A stretch of 64,000 bases of DNA from Thiocapsa rosea (GCF_003634315.1 NZ_RBXL01000001.1:5436501-5500500); one strand, 5' to 3'. Counted from the first letter of the stretch, positions 45,115 through 55,181 are shown. Notes: generated by a model from the letters alone, not told the origin. Numbers and translations: made by a program.

Positions 45115-46077
45115 ATGGACACACGCCCGCTGGTGAGCTGCATCATCATCTTTCTCGACGCCGAGCGGTTTCTGCGCGAGGCGATCGACAGTATCCTCGC
45201 GCAGACATACGACACCTGGGAGCTCCTCCTTGTGGATGACGGCTCCTCCGACGGCTCGACGGCGATCGCGCGGGAAGTCGCATCCAAGCACCCGGACCGA
45301 ATCCGCTATCTCGAGCACCCCGACCACGTCAATCGCGGCATGAGTGCTTCGCGAAATCTCGGGGCTCGAGCCTCTCGCGGCGACTATCTAGCCTTCCTGG
45401 ATGCCGACGATGTCTGGGTTCCCGAAAAGCTCACAGAGCAGGTCCCATTGCTAGAGGCACATCCGCGGGCCGCAATGCTCTATGGGCGCAGCCTCATTTG
45501 GTATAGCTGGACTGAAAACCCGGACGTGTCGGCGGATCATGTCTACGACTTAGGCGTCGAACCCGATCGCCTGATCGAGCCGCCACGCCTGGTGTTCCTC
45601 ATGCTCGAGAACCGCGTCCAAACACCGACCACCTGCAATGCGCTGATTCGTCGGCAAGTCTATGAAGAGGTCGGAGGCTTCCAGGAAGCCTTTCGTGGCA
45701 TGTTCGAGGACCAAGCATTCTTCATCAAACTCTGTCTTTCGCACCCAGTCTATGTCGCCGACGCATGCTGGGCCTGGTATCGCCAGCATGAGGAAAGTTG
45801 CTGCGCCGTCGCCGAACGAAGCGGCGTTTCCAGAGCGCTCCGACTGCCGCTCCTCGACTGGGCAGACGGCTATTTCGCATCGGAAGGCATTCGGGACCCT
45901 TGGCTCCGGCTTGCACTGCTCCGCGAACTCGTGCCCTATCGCTACCCTTGGATTGCGCAGTTACGCAAAGGCCCACGTCATTGGATCCGGGGCGCACGCA
46001 AACGAATGCGCGTCGCTTTTAATCGGTTGACGCATCCTCGATCCCCAGAAGAGCCACCGACCCGAGGCGCGGAATGA
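45115..46077 (+). CDS. glycosyltransferase family 2
   Basis: A 320-aa GT-A enzyme. The N-terminal nucleotide-sugar fold has VSCIIIFLDAERFLREAIDSIL, LLVDDGSSDGS and the metal-binding DADD (FLDADDVWVPEKL). The acceptor side includes GGFQEAFRGMFEDQAFF with the catalytic ED. It is strikingly similar along its length to the C-terminal half of the next gene (HPDRIRYLEHPDHVNRG versus HPEQIRYLAHPNHANRG, and the shared WYSW/WHSW segment), so the two are recent paralogues. Sugar and acceptor are unknown. Confidence 0.92.
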   Translation: MDTRPLVSCIIIFLDAERFLREAIDSILAQTYDTWELLLVDDGSSDGSTAIAREVASKHPDRIRYLEHPDHVNRGMSASRNLGARASRGDYLAFLDADDVWVPEKLTEQVPLLEAHPRAAMLYGRSLIWYSWTENPDVSADHVYDLGVEPDRLIEPPRLVFLMLENRVQTPTTCNALIRRQVYEEVGGFQEAFRGMFEDQAFFIKLCLSHPVYVADACWAWYRQHEESCCAVAERSGVSRALRLPLLDWADGYFASEGIRDPWLRLALLRELVPYRYPWIAQLRKGPRHWIRGARKRMRVAFNRLTHPRSPEEPPTRGAE

Positions 46078-46102
46078 GTGAGGGATCAACCCAGAGGATA
46101 CG

Positions 46103-48364
46103 ATGAAGCTACTCGTCGATCACGGCGCCTATGATAATCTCGGCGACCTGGGCATGCTCGAGGCCGCTTTACACCAGCTTCGCGCGTATGGCACGGAGAT
46201 CCAGCTCTTCGTCAAGGACTGTCCGCTCGATGACAGGATCTGGAACCTGCCCGGCATCGAGCGAGTCGACTATCACTTGCCGCCACCCTACAAAATTCCA
46301 CGTCGCGGCGGAGGCATCCGTGCACGTCTCCTCCGCGCCCTCTCCCCCAAGAATCGACGCCTGCTTTATCTGTTCCTGCTCGCTCAAGGTCTGACCGACC
46401 CGGAGCAAGCACGCGTGGATGTCGATGGAACGCGGATGGCGGCGATCGATTGGGTTGCCCGATTCGATGCGCTCTTCGTCGCCGGGGGCGGCGATCTCAA
46501 CGATGTCTTCGACAACGAGATCTGGCAACGAGCCTGCCTTATTCATAGCTTTTCCGCCCTCGGCAAACCCATCGTCCTCAGCGGGCAGCAGATCGGTCCG
46601 ATCCGGCACCGGGCGAGTCGGCAAGCACTGGCGCGCGCCCTGCGCAAGGTCCGCCTGATCGGGATTCGCGAGCCGACCGAATCGGTGCGCATTTGTCGCA
46701 TGGCACAGTTGGATCCGGGACGTTATCCGGTCGTAGGCGACGACACCTTTGGGCTTCCGGACGCCGAGTCGAATGAGGTCCGCGCCCTCCTCGACGCACA
46801 GGGTATCGAGTCGGGACGCTTCATCGCCGTCAACATCCGCGTCAGCCTCTACTCTCCGGTCGCCGAGCAATCGCTCCGCACGCTCGCCAGCCAGGCGAGC
46901 GCGCTCGGCAGACACTACGCAATGCCCGTCCTCGTTGTCCCCATCGCTCTCGATCCGGGCGACAGCGACCTCGCCAGCGGGCAAAGACTCGCCGAGTACG
47001 CTCCGAAAGGGGGCATTCAGATCCTCCACGACGTCTCGTGGACTCCCTCTCTCGCGAAGGCCCTCCTCGGACAGGCTTTCGGCGCGCTCGGCGTCTCCTA
47101 TCATTTCTGCACCTTCGCGCTTCAGCACGGCGTGCCCGCTATCGCGCTCTACGACGGTGACTACTACCGCCAAAAGGCACTGGGGCTTGCCGCCTACTGG
47201 GATGACCAACGACTCGCCTGGCCTTTATCGCAGCCGAGACAGATCCAGGACATGGTCGCCATTTTCGACGACGTCGCACTGCGCGCCAGGTTGGCCACCC
47301 AAGCCGGCCAAGACGCCGCAAGATGGCAGCGCTTTTTTACCGACCGCGTCCCCGTCGCCCTGGGGATCGCGAGGAGGAGTTCGACGGAGACCAGGGAACG
47401 CCTTGGCGTCAACGGGATCGCGAGGCGCGCCCGAGTGTCCGTCATCACGCCCTTCTTCAACGCAGCGCCATTCATCGCGGAAACAATCGAAAGCGTGCTC
47501 GCCCAATCCTATTGTGATTGGGAGCTTCTTTTGATCGATGACGGCTCGGACGACGGCAGCACTCAAATCGCCAAGGCTTACGCAGAGCAACATCCGGAAC
47601 AGATCCGTTACCTGGCTCACCCGAATCATGCCAATCGGGGTCAGGGGGCATCGCGGAACCTCGGCCTCGCCGCAGCGACAGGCGACTTCGTTGCCTTCAT
47701 CGACGCCGACGACGTCTTCCTTCCGCATAAGCTGGCGACGCAGCTCGCTGTCCTGGAAGGTCATCCAGAAGCCGACATGGTTTTCGGGAATACCCTATAT
47801 TGGCATAGCTGGACCGGAAAGCCGGAAAATACCGAGAAAGATCACCTACCCACCTTTCGAATCCAAACCGATACACTCGTTCGCCCGCCGACGCTCGTCC
47901 CGATCCTCCTCGGCGGTGCGGGGGCCGTTCCATGCATCTGCAGCTTCGTGGCCAAGCGTTCACTCATGGACCGTATCGGCGGCTTCGACCACGCCATCGG
48001 ACGCCTCTACGAGGACCAGGTATTGCTGGCGAAATTGTTCTGCATCGGAACGGTCTGGGTCCAGTCTGGCTATCTCGAGCGCTATCGGCAGCGCGAGGAC
48101 TCCTGCTGGCACCGATCCATGTACAGCGGCGAAGACAAGAAATCACGCATCGCCTTCCTGCGGTGGCTCGACCATTACCTCGCAACCTCGACAAAGACCG
48201 ACCCGAGGATCCGTCGGTTGACGCGCGAGCGTTTCCTAACACTACAAAGGCCGCGGTATGCTGCATTGCGACGACGCCTTCTACGGCTTGCGGCCCCGTT
48301 AAACCGCATCTTCCCGACGACCCGAACGCGCATCTCGGAAAACGGCACACAGCGTCCGGAGTAG
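46103..48364 (+). CDS. polysaccharide pyruvyl transferase fused to a family 2 glycosyltransferase
   Basis: A 753-aa two-domain protein. Residues 1 to about 430 are a CsaB/WcaK-like pyruvyl transferase: YDNLGDLGMLEAAL at the start, VAGGGDLNDVF, SGQQIGPI and LGVSYHFCTFALQHGVPAIAL. It would add ketal pyruvate to a glycan sugar. From about 440 a complete GT2 domain follows (VSVITPFFNAAPFIAETIESVL, LLIDDGSDDGS, FIDADDVFLPHKL, GRLYEDQ). The frame is continuous. The fused GT2 is paralogous to the separate GT2 immediately upstream, suggesting duplication followed by fusion. The two activities may act on consecutive sugars. Confidence 0.88.
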   Translation: MKLLVDHGAYDNLGDLGMLEAALHQLRAYGTEIQLFVKDCPLDDRIWNLPGIERVDYHLPPPYKIPRRGGGIRARLLRALSPKNRRLLYLFLLAQGLTDPEQARVDVDGTRMAAIDWVARFDALFVAGGGDLNDVFDNEIWQRACLIHSFSALGKPIVLSGQQIGPIRHRASRQALARALRKVRLIGIREPTESVRICRMAQLDPGRYPVVGDDTFGLPDAESNEVRALLDAQGIESGRFIAVNIRVSLYSPVAEQSLRTLASQASALGRHYAMPVLVVPIALDPGDSDLASGQRLAEYAPKGGIQILHDVSWTPSLAKALLGQAFGALGVSYHFCTFALQHGVPAIALYDGDYYRQKALGLAAYWDDQRLAWPLSQPRQIQDMVAIFDDVALRARLATQAGQDAARWQRFFTDRVPVALGIARRSSTETRERLGVNGIARRARVSVITPFFNAAPFIAETIESVLAQSYCDWELLLIDDGSDDGSTQIAKAYAEQHPEQIRYLAHPNHANRGQGASRNLGLAAATGDFVAFIDADDVFLPHKLATQLAVLEGHPEADMVFGNTLYWHSWTGKPENTEKDHLPTFRIQTDTLVRPPTLVPILLGGAGAVPCICSFVAKRSLMDRIGGFDHAIGRLYEDQVLLAKLFCIGTVWVQSGYLERYRQREDSCWHRSMYSGEDKKSRIAFLRWLDHYLATSTKTDPRIRRLTRERFLTLQRPRYAALRRRLLRLAAPLNRIFPTTRTRISENGTQRPE

Positions 48365-48393
48365 CCGCCGTCTTGAAACATGATAGGTGACGG

Positions 48394-49248
48394 ATGAATA
48401 GAAAGCCGGGACTCGTAAGCGTGGTTATCCCCTTCTACAACCACGGCCGTTTTCTGATGGAGGCGATCGACAGCATCTTGGCCCAAACCTATCGGGACTT
48501 CGAGGTCATTGTCGTCGACGACGGGTCCGACGACCCGCAAAGCCTCGCCGTGCTCGAGGCCATCCGGATACCGCAGGTCAGTATCCATCGCAAGAGCAAC
48601 GGCCACCTAGCTTCAGCACGCAACTACGGGATTCAACGCAGTCGCGGCGAGCTCATCCTGACCCTTGACGCCGACGATCGCTTCCATTCCACCTTTCTCG
48701 AAAAGGCAGTGCCTATCCTCGAGAACAATCCGGACGTCGGCGTTGTCACCTGTCACGTCATTCGGTTCGGCTCCAAAACCGGACTCGACGGCCATATTTG
48801 GCGACCGAAGGGCGGGACCGTCAGCGATTTTCTGATCGAGAATAACTGCTGCGGGAATGCCCTCTTCCGCTATCGATGTTGGGAGGATGCCGGCGGTTAC
48901 GACGAGGAACTACGTGGCTTCGAAGACTGGGATTTCTGGATCGGCGTAACCGAGCATGGCTGGCGAATCCACGCCATCCCCGAGGTCCTCTTCGACTATC
49001 GCGATACACCCGGCTCGCTACTGAAAACAGCGAAGCGGCATCGCCCTGACCTTATGAAAAAGATCGTCGAGAATCACCTGGAAACCTATCGTAGTCGGGT
49101 TGCTGATGTCATCTTTCGGATGGAGCTGGGGCGCGACGCCGTCATCACCGAGCAAGCCAGCCGGATCGCAATGCGCTCCCTACCCTGCCGAATCGGAAAC
49201 GCACTCTTGGCCCCCGTCAAATGGGCGCGCCGTCGACCATGGTCTTAA
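48394..49248 (+). CDS. glycosyltransferase family 2
   Basis: A 284-aa GT-A enzyme with VSVVIPFYNHGRFLMEAIDSIL, VIVVDDGSDDPQS, LTLDADDRFHSTFLEKA and a catalytic region GGYDEELRGFEDWDFWIGV. It is the last plus-strand gene of the locus, 29 bp after the pyruvyl transferase fusion, and presumably in the same transcript. Beyond it lies non-coding DNA with a decayed methyltransferase. Confidence 0.92.
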   Translation: MNRKPGLVSVVIPFYNHGRFLMEAIDSILAQTYRDFEVIVVDDGSDDPQSLAVLEAIRIPQVSIHRKSNGHLASARNYGIQRSRGELILTLDADDRFHSTFLEKAVPILENNPDVGVVTCHVIRFGSKTGLDGHIWRPKGGTVSDFLIENNCCGNALFRYRCWEDAGGYDEELRGFEDWDFWIGVTEHGWRIHAIPEVLFDYRDTPGSLLKTAKRHRPDLMKKIVENHLETYRSRVADVIFRMELGRDAVITEQASRIAMRSLPCRIGNALLAPVKWARRRPWS

Positions 49249-49795
49249 GATGATTTCCGGAAATGGGCTAACGCCGTGTAAGTGCGAATTTATTCGCACG
49301 CTCAGCCCTTCAGGTCGCCCAGGCATTCGCAGTCGGGATGCTTATTCCCGGAAATCTCCTAAGGCGATTACCGGGAACGTCGATACCCGTACGCTGGGCT
49401 GATCATCGAAAGCCCAACTTCCGCCGATGGCAGGCTGGCTAAAAATACATAATAACGACGACTTGGCTTGCGTGATACTACCGATGGTCCCGCAACATAG
49501 TTTGATGTCGTCCGTACAGAAGCGTCCTCCAAATTCACTCCATCGGACCGAACAGAAACCGGCGCATCCAGAGCATACAAAAAAGAGCCGTAGAAGCATA
49601 AAAGACGATCGAAACCGGAAACAAAATATCTCCAAAAGAGCTGTTCGCATAAATAGCTGCGACTATTGTTGCCGATGCGTGACTCAGAGCCAACGCCGCG
49701 AAGAGTGAGCATTTGACGTGCAGAAAACCAAAATCATCGGCGAAGTCGAGGGTACCGGAAGAAACGGAACGAGAGCAAAAGGAGAAGAATGTCTA
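49249..49795. other. Non-coding stretch with one palindrome
   Basis: About 550 bases of lower GC with no convincing gene. A perfect palindrome GTGCGAAT-TT-ATTCGCAC at 49282-49299 resembles the one at 33929-33946; no T-run follows. Short frames on both strands lack domains. Confidence 0.5.
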
Positions 49796-49960
49796 ACGTC
49801 AGGATCTTCGTCGGCTCGTTTCCACAGAAAAGATCGACGGCCGGAACGTCGCATTCAAAGGATACCGAATCCCGGCATCCGTATAAAACCTGTAGCAGTT
49901 GCTTCATCCGAAGGGCTTGCCGATCTTCGAAGCGCACAGGACCCTCTTCGACTCTTGTAC
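49796..49960 (-). pseudogene. Remnant of a SAM-dependent methyltransferase
   Basis: On the minus strand one frame reads SNCYRFYTDAGIRYPL, then FRPSIFSVET, which aligns without gaps to WYRFYTDAGIRYLL / FQPSMLSVES of the intact methyltransferase at 56000-56725. Upstream SKIGKPFG matches SKVGMHPD and is followed by an in-frame TGA. DNA identity is visible over at least 85 bases, including ATACCGAATCCCGGCATCCG. The rest of the gene is not recognisable. It is a decayed paralogue left of the IS insertions. Confidence 0.75.
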
Positions 49961-50727
49961 CGCGCCTGCTGTGCTTGTGGATGCTCTCAGATCGCGTGTG
50001 AAGAAGAGACGGACTCTCATGCCGGACACCGCTTTCTGATCTGCCACCTCGACGGTTGTAAGGTGAACAATCATCTCCGAGATCCCTGACCACGGCAAAC
50101 AGGCGACACGTTTAGAACGCTTCCAGAGTGAGATGCTCATTTTCGAGTGAGTTCGACGTTCGGTGCATCCAAAACCCTTATCGTAATTGCGGCTTCAAAT
50201 AATATATTTTTCCACACCTTAAACCGCGCCAACTTTAGCGGTCATGCCTGCCGGAGCCGATCCCATCCCAAAACGCCGCATAACGCGCTGGGCGCGATCC
50301 AGTTCGGCTCTTAGTGCCATGTACCCGGGGACGCCCCGAGAACAGCGCCCCGGCTGACCTCGCATTTTCCACCGGCCTGCGAAGAGGAAATGCCGCGCCG
50401 AGCGGTTCTCATCCGGCTTAGTCAATGCGAAGCCGTTATTTCGATCTCGTACGGGCGTGAGCATACGCGAAGCCGAGCATCATCGGCGCCTAACCTAGCT
50501 CAAACGGAATATTTCTCGGTATGCAAAATGTGCGCGAGATTGGAATCAAGAGACTTGAATAATACCCAAATTTTCGATAGCCTCGATCCTCGTAACGACT
50601 GCAGCGGACCGTACACGTCCGAATGGGTGCCGGCTTCAACCTAGTCGCGGCTAGGAGGCGGCGCACTTAGTGACCTGAGCAACAACCCTGCATAACTATG
50701 GCATCGACAGCGACAAGGAGTTTCTCA
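49961..50727. other. Non-coding stretch before the IPTL-tail protein
   Basis: About 770 bases without a credible gene; it may include further decayed methyltransferase sequence. A lone TAAACCGCGCC repeat end is at 50220-50230 after an AT-rich patch (AATAATATATTTTT). The last 100 bases should hold the promoter of the next gene. Confidence 0.45.
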
Positions 50728-51534
50728 TTGAATACTAAGTTCAGATCTTATCGGGCCTCGGCCACAATCGCCACTAGCATTATCTTCGCAATCGCCTTCG
50801 GTTCGGCCGACGCGGCTCTCAGAAGCTGCGGGTCCGGCATGATCTACGACGAGGAGTTCGACCTGACTTGGCTCCAAGATGCCAACTATGCTCAAACGTC
50901 GGGATACGACTCCGACGGCTTGATGACCTGGGGCGAGGCTGCAGCGTGGGCCGATCAGCTGGAGTTTGCTGGCTTCAGCGACTGGCGGCTACCGTCGGCG
51001 ACAAACAGAGACGCTAGCGTCATTTGTCCGAATAAAAGTTACAGCTGTAATCAAAGCGAAATGGGGCACCTATGGTACGCGCTCGGAGGCCCAAACCTCC
51101 AAAACGTGCCCGCTACTTGCACCCCACGTCAAACTTGCGACGATGCTTCCGGGATGTATATCAACTTGAGTGACGAGTTGAATGTTTTTTTTATAAACAT
51201 GCAGAACGATAACTATTGGTTAGGTACAGAGTTCGATGAGAACCGGGCGTATGGATTCAACACGGGAAGATTCTTTGATCAACCGCCGCAGGAGTCGTTT
51301 GGCGGCCGTCAAGGCTATGGTCTTAAGACGAGTCAATTTTTGAGCTACGCTTGGGCGGTTCGCGACGGGGATAGTTGTCCGCCGCCCCCGACATCTACTC
51401 CAATTCCAACCATCGGTCCCGCGATGGGGATAATCATAGGAGTCGCCTTGGCGGGGTTGGCGAGGAGAGAGCTTCGTAGCAGAGTTCGACCGTCCAAGGT
51501 AAGTGATTCAGAAACAAAGCATACAGATGCTTGA
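50728..51534 (+). CDS. exported DUF1566-like protein with an IPTL-CTERM-type sorting tail
   Basis: A 268-aa protein. A TTG at 50728, 7 bp after AAGGAG, is preferred over an ATG at 50698 that lacks a ribosome binding site; it exposes a normal signal peptide (TIATSIIFAIAFGSADA). The body has a DUF1566/Lcl-type fold with MIYDEEFDLTWLQDANYA, MTWGEAAAWADQL, GFSDWRLPSATN and a closing YAWAVRDGD. The tail, IPTIGPAMGIIIGVALAGL followed by an Arg-rich end, has the IPTL-CTERM layout (motif, membrane helix, basic tail) recognised by exosortases. No exosortase gene is in the window. Codon use is less GC-biased than its neighbours. Confidence 0.8.
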   Translation: MNTKFRSYRASATIATSIIFAIAFGSADAALRSCGSGMIYDEEFDLTWLQDANYAQTSGYDSDGLMTWGEAAAWADQLEFAGFSDWRLPSATNRDASVICPNKSYSCNQSEMGHLWYALGGPNLQNVPATCTPRQTCDDASGMYINLSDELNVFFINMQNDNYWLGTEFDENRAYGFNTGRFFDQPPQESFGGRQGYGLKTSQFLSYAWAVRDGDSCPPPPTSTPIPTIGPAMGIIIGVALAGLARRELRSRVRPSKVSDSETKHTDA

Positions 51535-51676
51535 CGCCTTAAGCCGGTTGTGAGATTGCATAGCGCGCCCAACCCCGCGCCGGCATCAAAGCGAGCAGTT
51601 GCGCCGACGCGCTTTGCCCATCCAATCTGTTCAGGTTGATCTTGAATCGTTGTAACTGTTCAGGTAGCCAACTGCC

Positions 51677-53090
51677 TTACGGCAGGCGGGGCATTGGAGG
51701 CTGACCCCGGAAGGTCATCACCAGGGCGGGATAGAGATCGATCGACTGCTTGCGCAGGGTGGACAGATAGGAGCGTACCGTGGCGAAGGCCGCGGCACCT
51801 TCGGGCGCGCGGAAACAGCCCGAGACCTTCTGCTTGAGCTTGGGCATGCGCAGGTCGCGTTCGGCTTGGTTATTGTCGAAGGGGACGCGCAGGTCCGTGA
51901 CAAACCGCATGACCTCGTCGCGGTGGGTGCGCAGGCGCGCGACCAGGTTGTAGGCCGGCGTCTGTTTGACCCGTCGTCGACTGCCCGGTGGCGGCAGGCG
52001 CTGGGGATGAAAGAAGGCCCCCTCGGCGAGGATGGTGTCGTAACGGGTGAAGACGTCGGCGACCACCCCATCGGGAAGGGCGTCGAGCCCGGCCGCGCGG
52101 GCGGCGATGGTGGCGTCGTTGGCCTCGCACAGCAGGGTGATCAGCCGCTTGGGCCAGGACAGCACGGGGTCGGCTTCGGCCAGGGCGATAAGCTCGCGCA
52201 GGTGATGGGCATTGCAGAAGGCATGCTGTGCCGGGGTGCTCAAGTACGCCCGCCAGTGGTCGTGGACCAGGATGCCGCGAAAGCCGTCGAGCAGGCCGAT
52301 GCCGGTCAACGCCGCGGCGCCGCGCTTGGCGTGCACGGCGTAAAACGTCAGCACCGAGGTGCTCAGCACATGCAGCCACTGCAGGGCGCCGGCGACGCGC
52401 ATCCCCGTTTCATCGGCATGGGCCACGGCGCTGCGCACGATGGATTGACCGATCGCCGCCACGGGTGCCGCCAGGCGCGCCGCCGCTTTGCGACCCATGC
52501 TGACCAAAGTGGCCGGGGAGAGCGTGATGCCCGCCAAGACACCGATCAGCTCGGCGCTGCGCCGATAGGGCAGGTTTTGGTAGTCGGTCAAATACACCGC
52601 CAAGACCGACAGCCCGGGGCCGTATTGCACCGGGGCGCCGACCGCGTCCGGGAAGACACTGCGATGCACCTGGCCGCAGGCACACACGCCGGTCGCGGTG
52701 CGATACTCGGTGACCTCGCGGTGCACCACCAGATCGATGACCTGACGGCGCTCGGGCAAGACCTCGACAGCCACCTCGGCGCAGTCGCGCCCGCAGCTGC
52801 ACAGCCCCTCCAGGGGCACAACGATGCGGTGCTCGGGATCCTCGACCAGCGCTCGGGTGGCGCCGGGATGATCCTTCTGACCACCGGGCTTCTTGCCGCT
52901 GCGCACGCGGCGCGAGCGCGGCGGCGGTTTCTTGAACGGCGGATCCGAGGATGGGGGCTTGCTGGAGTTGTGGCTATCCTTGCCCAAGCGCGCTTCCAGC
53001 TCGCGGATACGTTGGAGCAGCTCGGCGATCTGTTTCGCCTGCTCGGCGTTCTGCGCGCGCAACCGGACCAGTTCGACATCTTTGCTGTCG
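51677..53090 (-). pseudogene. IS66-family transposase, main part (interrupted by insertion)
   Basis: It encodes all but the first 13 or so residues of a 481-aa transposase. A coiled coil QNAEQAKQIAELLQRIRELEARL is followed by NSSKPPSSDPP and a Zn-finger-like CSCGRDC...CACGQVH. The DDE residues lie in AHADETG, VHDHWRAY and NNQAERDLRM. The frame has no start codon of its own here because the inner IS66 inserted after codon 13. The missing 5' piece is at 55622-55661, and joining them across one 8-bp target copy keeps the frame (LDSKDVELV). Confidence 0.88.
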
Positions 53091-53144
53091 GTAAGCGTCC
53101 GGCGAACTACCGGATTGACCCTTCCCTTTTGAGGTCGTCCATTT

Positions 53145-54773
53145 TCAGGTTGTAGGCAGCAGCGCCGCGACCGCCTCCGGGGACTTGGCACCGGGCAGGT
53201 GCTCGAAGAGGTGATTGAGGTAGGCCCAAGGCTCCAGGCCATTGGCCTTGGCGGTTTCGATCAGGCTGTAGAGCAGCGCGCTGGTTTCGGCACCCTTCGG
53301 ACTGCCGGCGAAGAGCCAGTTTTTTCGTCCGAGCACAAAGGGCCGGATGGCGTTCTCGGCGGTGTTGTTGTCGATGTCCAGGTGTCCGTCCTCGAGGAAG
53401 GTGATGAGGATCGGCCATTGGCCGAGGGCATAGCCGATGGCTTCGCCGAGCAAACTCTTGGGAAGGACGCGGGTGGCGGTGCGATCCAGCCACCGGCGGA
53501 TGCGCATGAGGATCGGGCGGCTGTACTCGGCACGCCCGCGCAGCCGGGTCTCGGGATCGGCGTCGCGAACGCGCCGCTCCACCGCATAGAGCTCGCCGAT
53601 CAGGGCCACCATCTGCTGCGCGGCACCGGCGTTGCGTCCGTTGGCGGCATCGACGAACTTGCGCCGCACGTGCGCCCAACATCCGGCGTGGCCGATGATC
53701 CCGGGCGCACCGGCGAGGACACCATAGGCGCTGTAGCCGTCGGATTGCAGATAAAAGGGCAGCGGCGGCGGATCGACGTCGGCGGGGAACAGCACCCGAC
53801 GGGGAACCTCCGCCGCTCGGCTCGGGGCATACTCGAACCAGCGCACCGGTTGCTCCGGCGGCCCGCCGCAGAACACCCACATGTAGGAGTCTTGGGTGTT
53901 CTCGCGACCGGGCTCGCGCAGGACCTGCACCGGCGTCTCGTCCACATGCACCACCGCTCCCCGGCGCAGCAGATCCTGCAGTGCCGCGGCGACGGGTTGC
54001 AGCGGGGCCTGCAGTTGGATGAGCAAGCCCGCCATGGTCTGGCGCCCGAGCGCGATGCCCTCGCGTGCGAAGATCTTCTCCTGACGATACAGCGGCAGGG
54101 CATCGACGAACTTGGCCGTCACGATGGAGGCCAGCAGCGAGCTGTGGGCGATGGATTTGGGGATGATCTGCGCCGGACGCGGGGCGATCTTCACCCCCGC
54201 CTCGGCGCCCGGCACGTCCTCGTCACGGGCGACATACTTGGCGCGCTTGTATTGGATGACGTAGGTCTGACGGGGGATGACCGCCAGTTGCTCGGAGCTG
54301 TCGTAGCCGATCAAGACCCAGTCCTCGCCCATGGCGGCTTTCTCCGCCTCGGGCAGATCCAGGAGACGCTCGACCCGCGGCAGATGACTCGGTAGGGGCC
54401 GGCGCACCGGCTTGCCCTTGGGCGGCGCGACGGTGTCTGCGGCGGTGGTCGCCGGCGCCGGGGTGTCGGCCGGTAGCTCGGCTTCCAGCTCGGCGATCAG
54501 CGCCTCGAGCTCGGTCTCGTCAAACAGCCCGAGCTGACTGTCGGGAATGCGATCGGCACTGCGGCCGAAGCGCTTGCGTCGCAGCAGCTCGATGGTTTCG
54601 AGCAACTGATCAATGCGCCGGGTCTGCTGCTGCAGGGTATTGGATTGCTGTTCCAACCGCAGCGACTGTTCGGCCCGCTCGCGCTCGGATTGCGCCAGTT
54701 GATCGCTCAACCGGCCAATGATCCCGTGGAGCATCTCGGGGTCATTCGGAAGCGTTTGAAGCGGGCCGTCCAT
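53145..54773 (-). CDS. tnpC: IS66 transposase TnpC
   Basis: A 542-aa DDE transposase. The N-terminal Leu-rich coiled coil (LSDQLAQSERERAEQSLRLEQ) is followed by the RKRFGRSADR segment, a zinc-finger-like region and a catalytic core with Asp in VVHVDETPVQVL, Asp in YLQSDGYSAYG and Glu in DNNTAENAIRPF. Full length for the family. It is the third gene of the element after tnpA and tnpB. Confidence 0.96.
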   Translation of the reverse strand: MDGPLQTLPNDPEMLHGIIGRLSDQLAQSERERAEQSLRLEQQSNTLQQQTRRIDQLLETIELLRRKRFGRSADRIPDSQLGLFDETELEALIAELEAELPADTPAPATTAADTVAPPKGKPVRRPLPSHLPRVERLLDLPEAEKAAMGEDWVLIGYDSSEQLAVIPRQTYVIQYKRAKYVARDEDVPGAEAGVKIAPRPAQIIPKSIAHSSLLASIVTAKFVDALPLYRQEKIFAREGIALGRQTMAGLLIQLQAPLQPVAAALQDLLRRGAVVHVDETPVQVLREPGRENTQDSYMWVFCGGPPEQPVRWFEYAPSRAAEVPRRVLFPADVDPPPLPFYLQSDGYSAYGVLAGAPGIIGHAGCWAHVRRKFVDAANGRNAGAAQQMVALIGELYAVERRVRDADPETRLRGRAEYSRPILMRIRRWLDRTATRVLPKSLLGEAIGYALGQWPILITFLEDGHLDIDNNTAENAIRPFVLGRKNWLFAGSPKGAETSALLYSLIETAKANGLEPWAYLNHLFEHLPGAKSPEAVAALLPTT

Positions 54774-54821
54774 GGCGTGAATGATACCGGAATACCGACC
54801 TTGATTCGAGCGTGATCGCGT

Positions 54822-55181
54822 TTAAAGCAGATCGAATTCAGCCCGCCGATGGGCTTTGACACGGCGCGGATCGAGCCCTTCGAGCAACCAGCCCAATTCG
54901 CGGATCGAGAGGATCACCGGTGCGACGCTCTGCGGCGCCGGCCACCAGAACCGCTCGCGCTCCAAACGCCGATACCACAGCCAAAAGCCGTTGTTGTGCC
55001 AATAGAGAATCTTGAGCTTGTCGCGGCCCCGATTACAGAATACGAACAGATGATCCGAGAACGGGTCGGCCTGAAGCACATCGACCACCAAGGCCGCAAG
55101 ACCGTCGATCTGTTTGCGCATGTCCGTGGCCCCTGCAGCCAGATACACCTGCGTCCGTGCGCCGAAGCCGAAGCCGATCAT
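54822..55181 (-). CDS. tnpB: IS66 accessory protein TnpB (Orf2)
   Basis: A 119-aa protein with the canonical Orf2 sequence: VYLAAGATDMRKQIDGLAALV, DPFSDHLFVFCNRGRDKLKILYW and GFWLWYRRLERERF. It is required for transposition in studied IS66 elements. Its ATG overlaps the tnpA stop by 4 bp, so translation is coupled. Confidence 0.96.
   Translation of the reverse strand: MIGFGFGARTQVYLAAGATDMRKQIDGLAALVVDVLQADPFSDHLFVFCNRGRDKLKILYWHNNGFWLWYRRLERERFWWPAPQSVAPVILSIRELGWLLEGLDPRRVKAHRRAEFDLL

Noticed and set aside
49718-50093. Short frames on both strands near 50 kb
   Set aside because: The segment aligns, in another frame with an in-frame stop, to the methyltransferase at 56 kb, so these frames are accidental.
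53107-53880. Frame overlapping the end of tnpC on the minus strand
   Set aside because: Shadow of the IS66 tnpC frame; no transposase motif in it.
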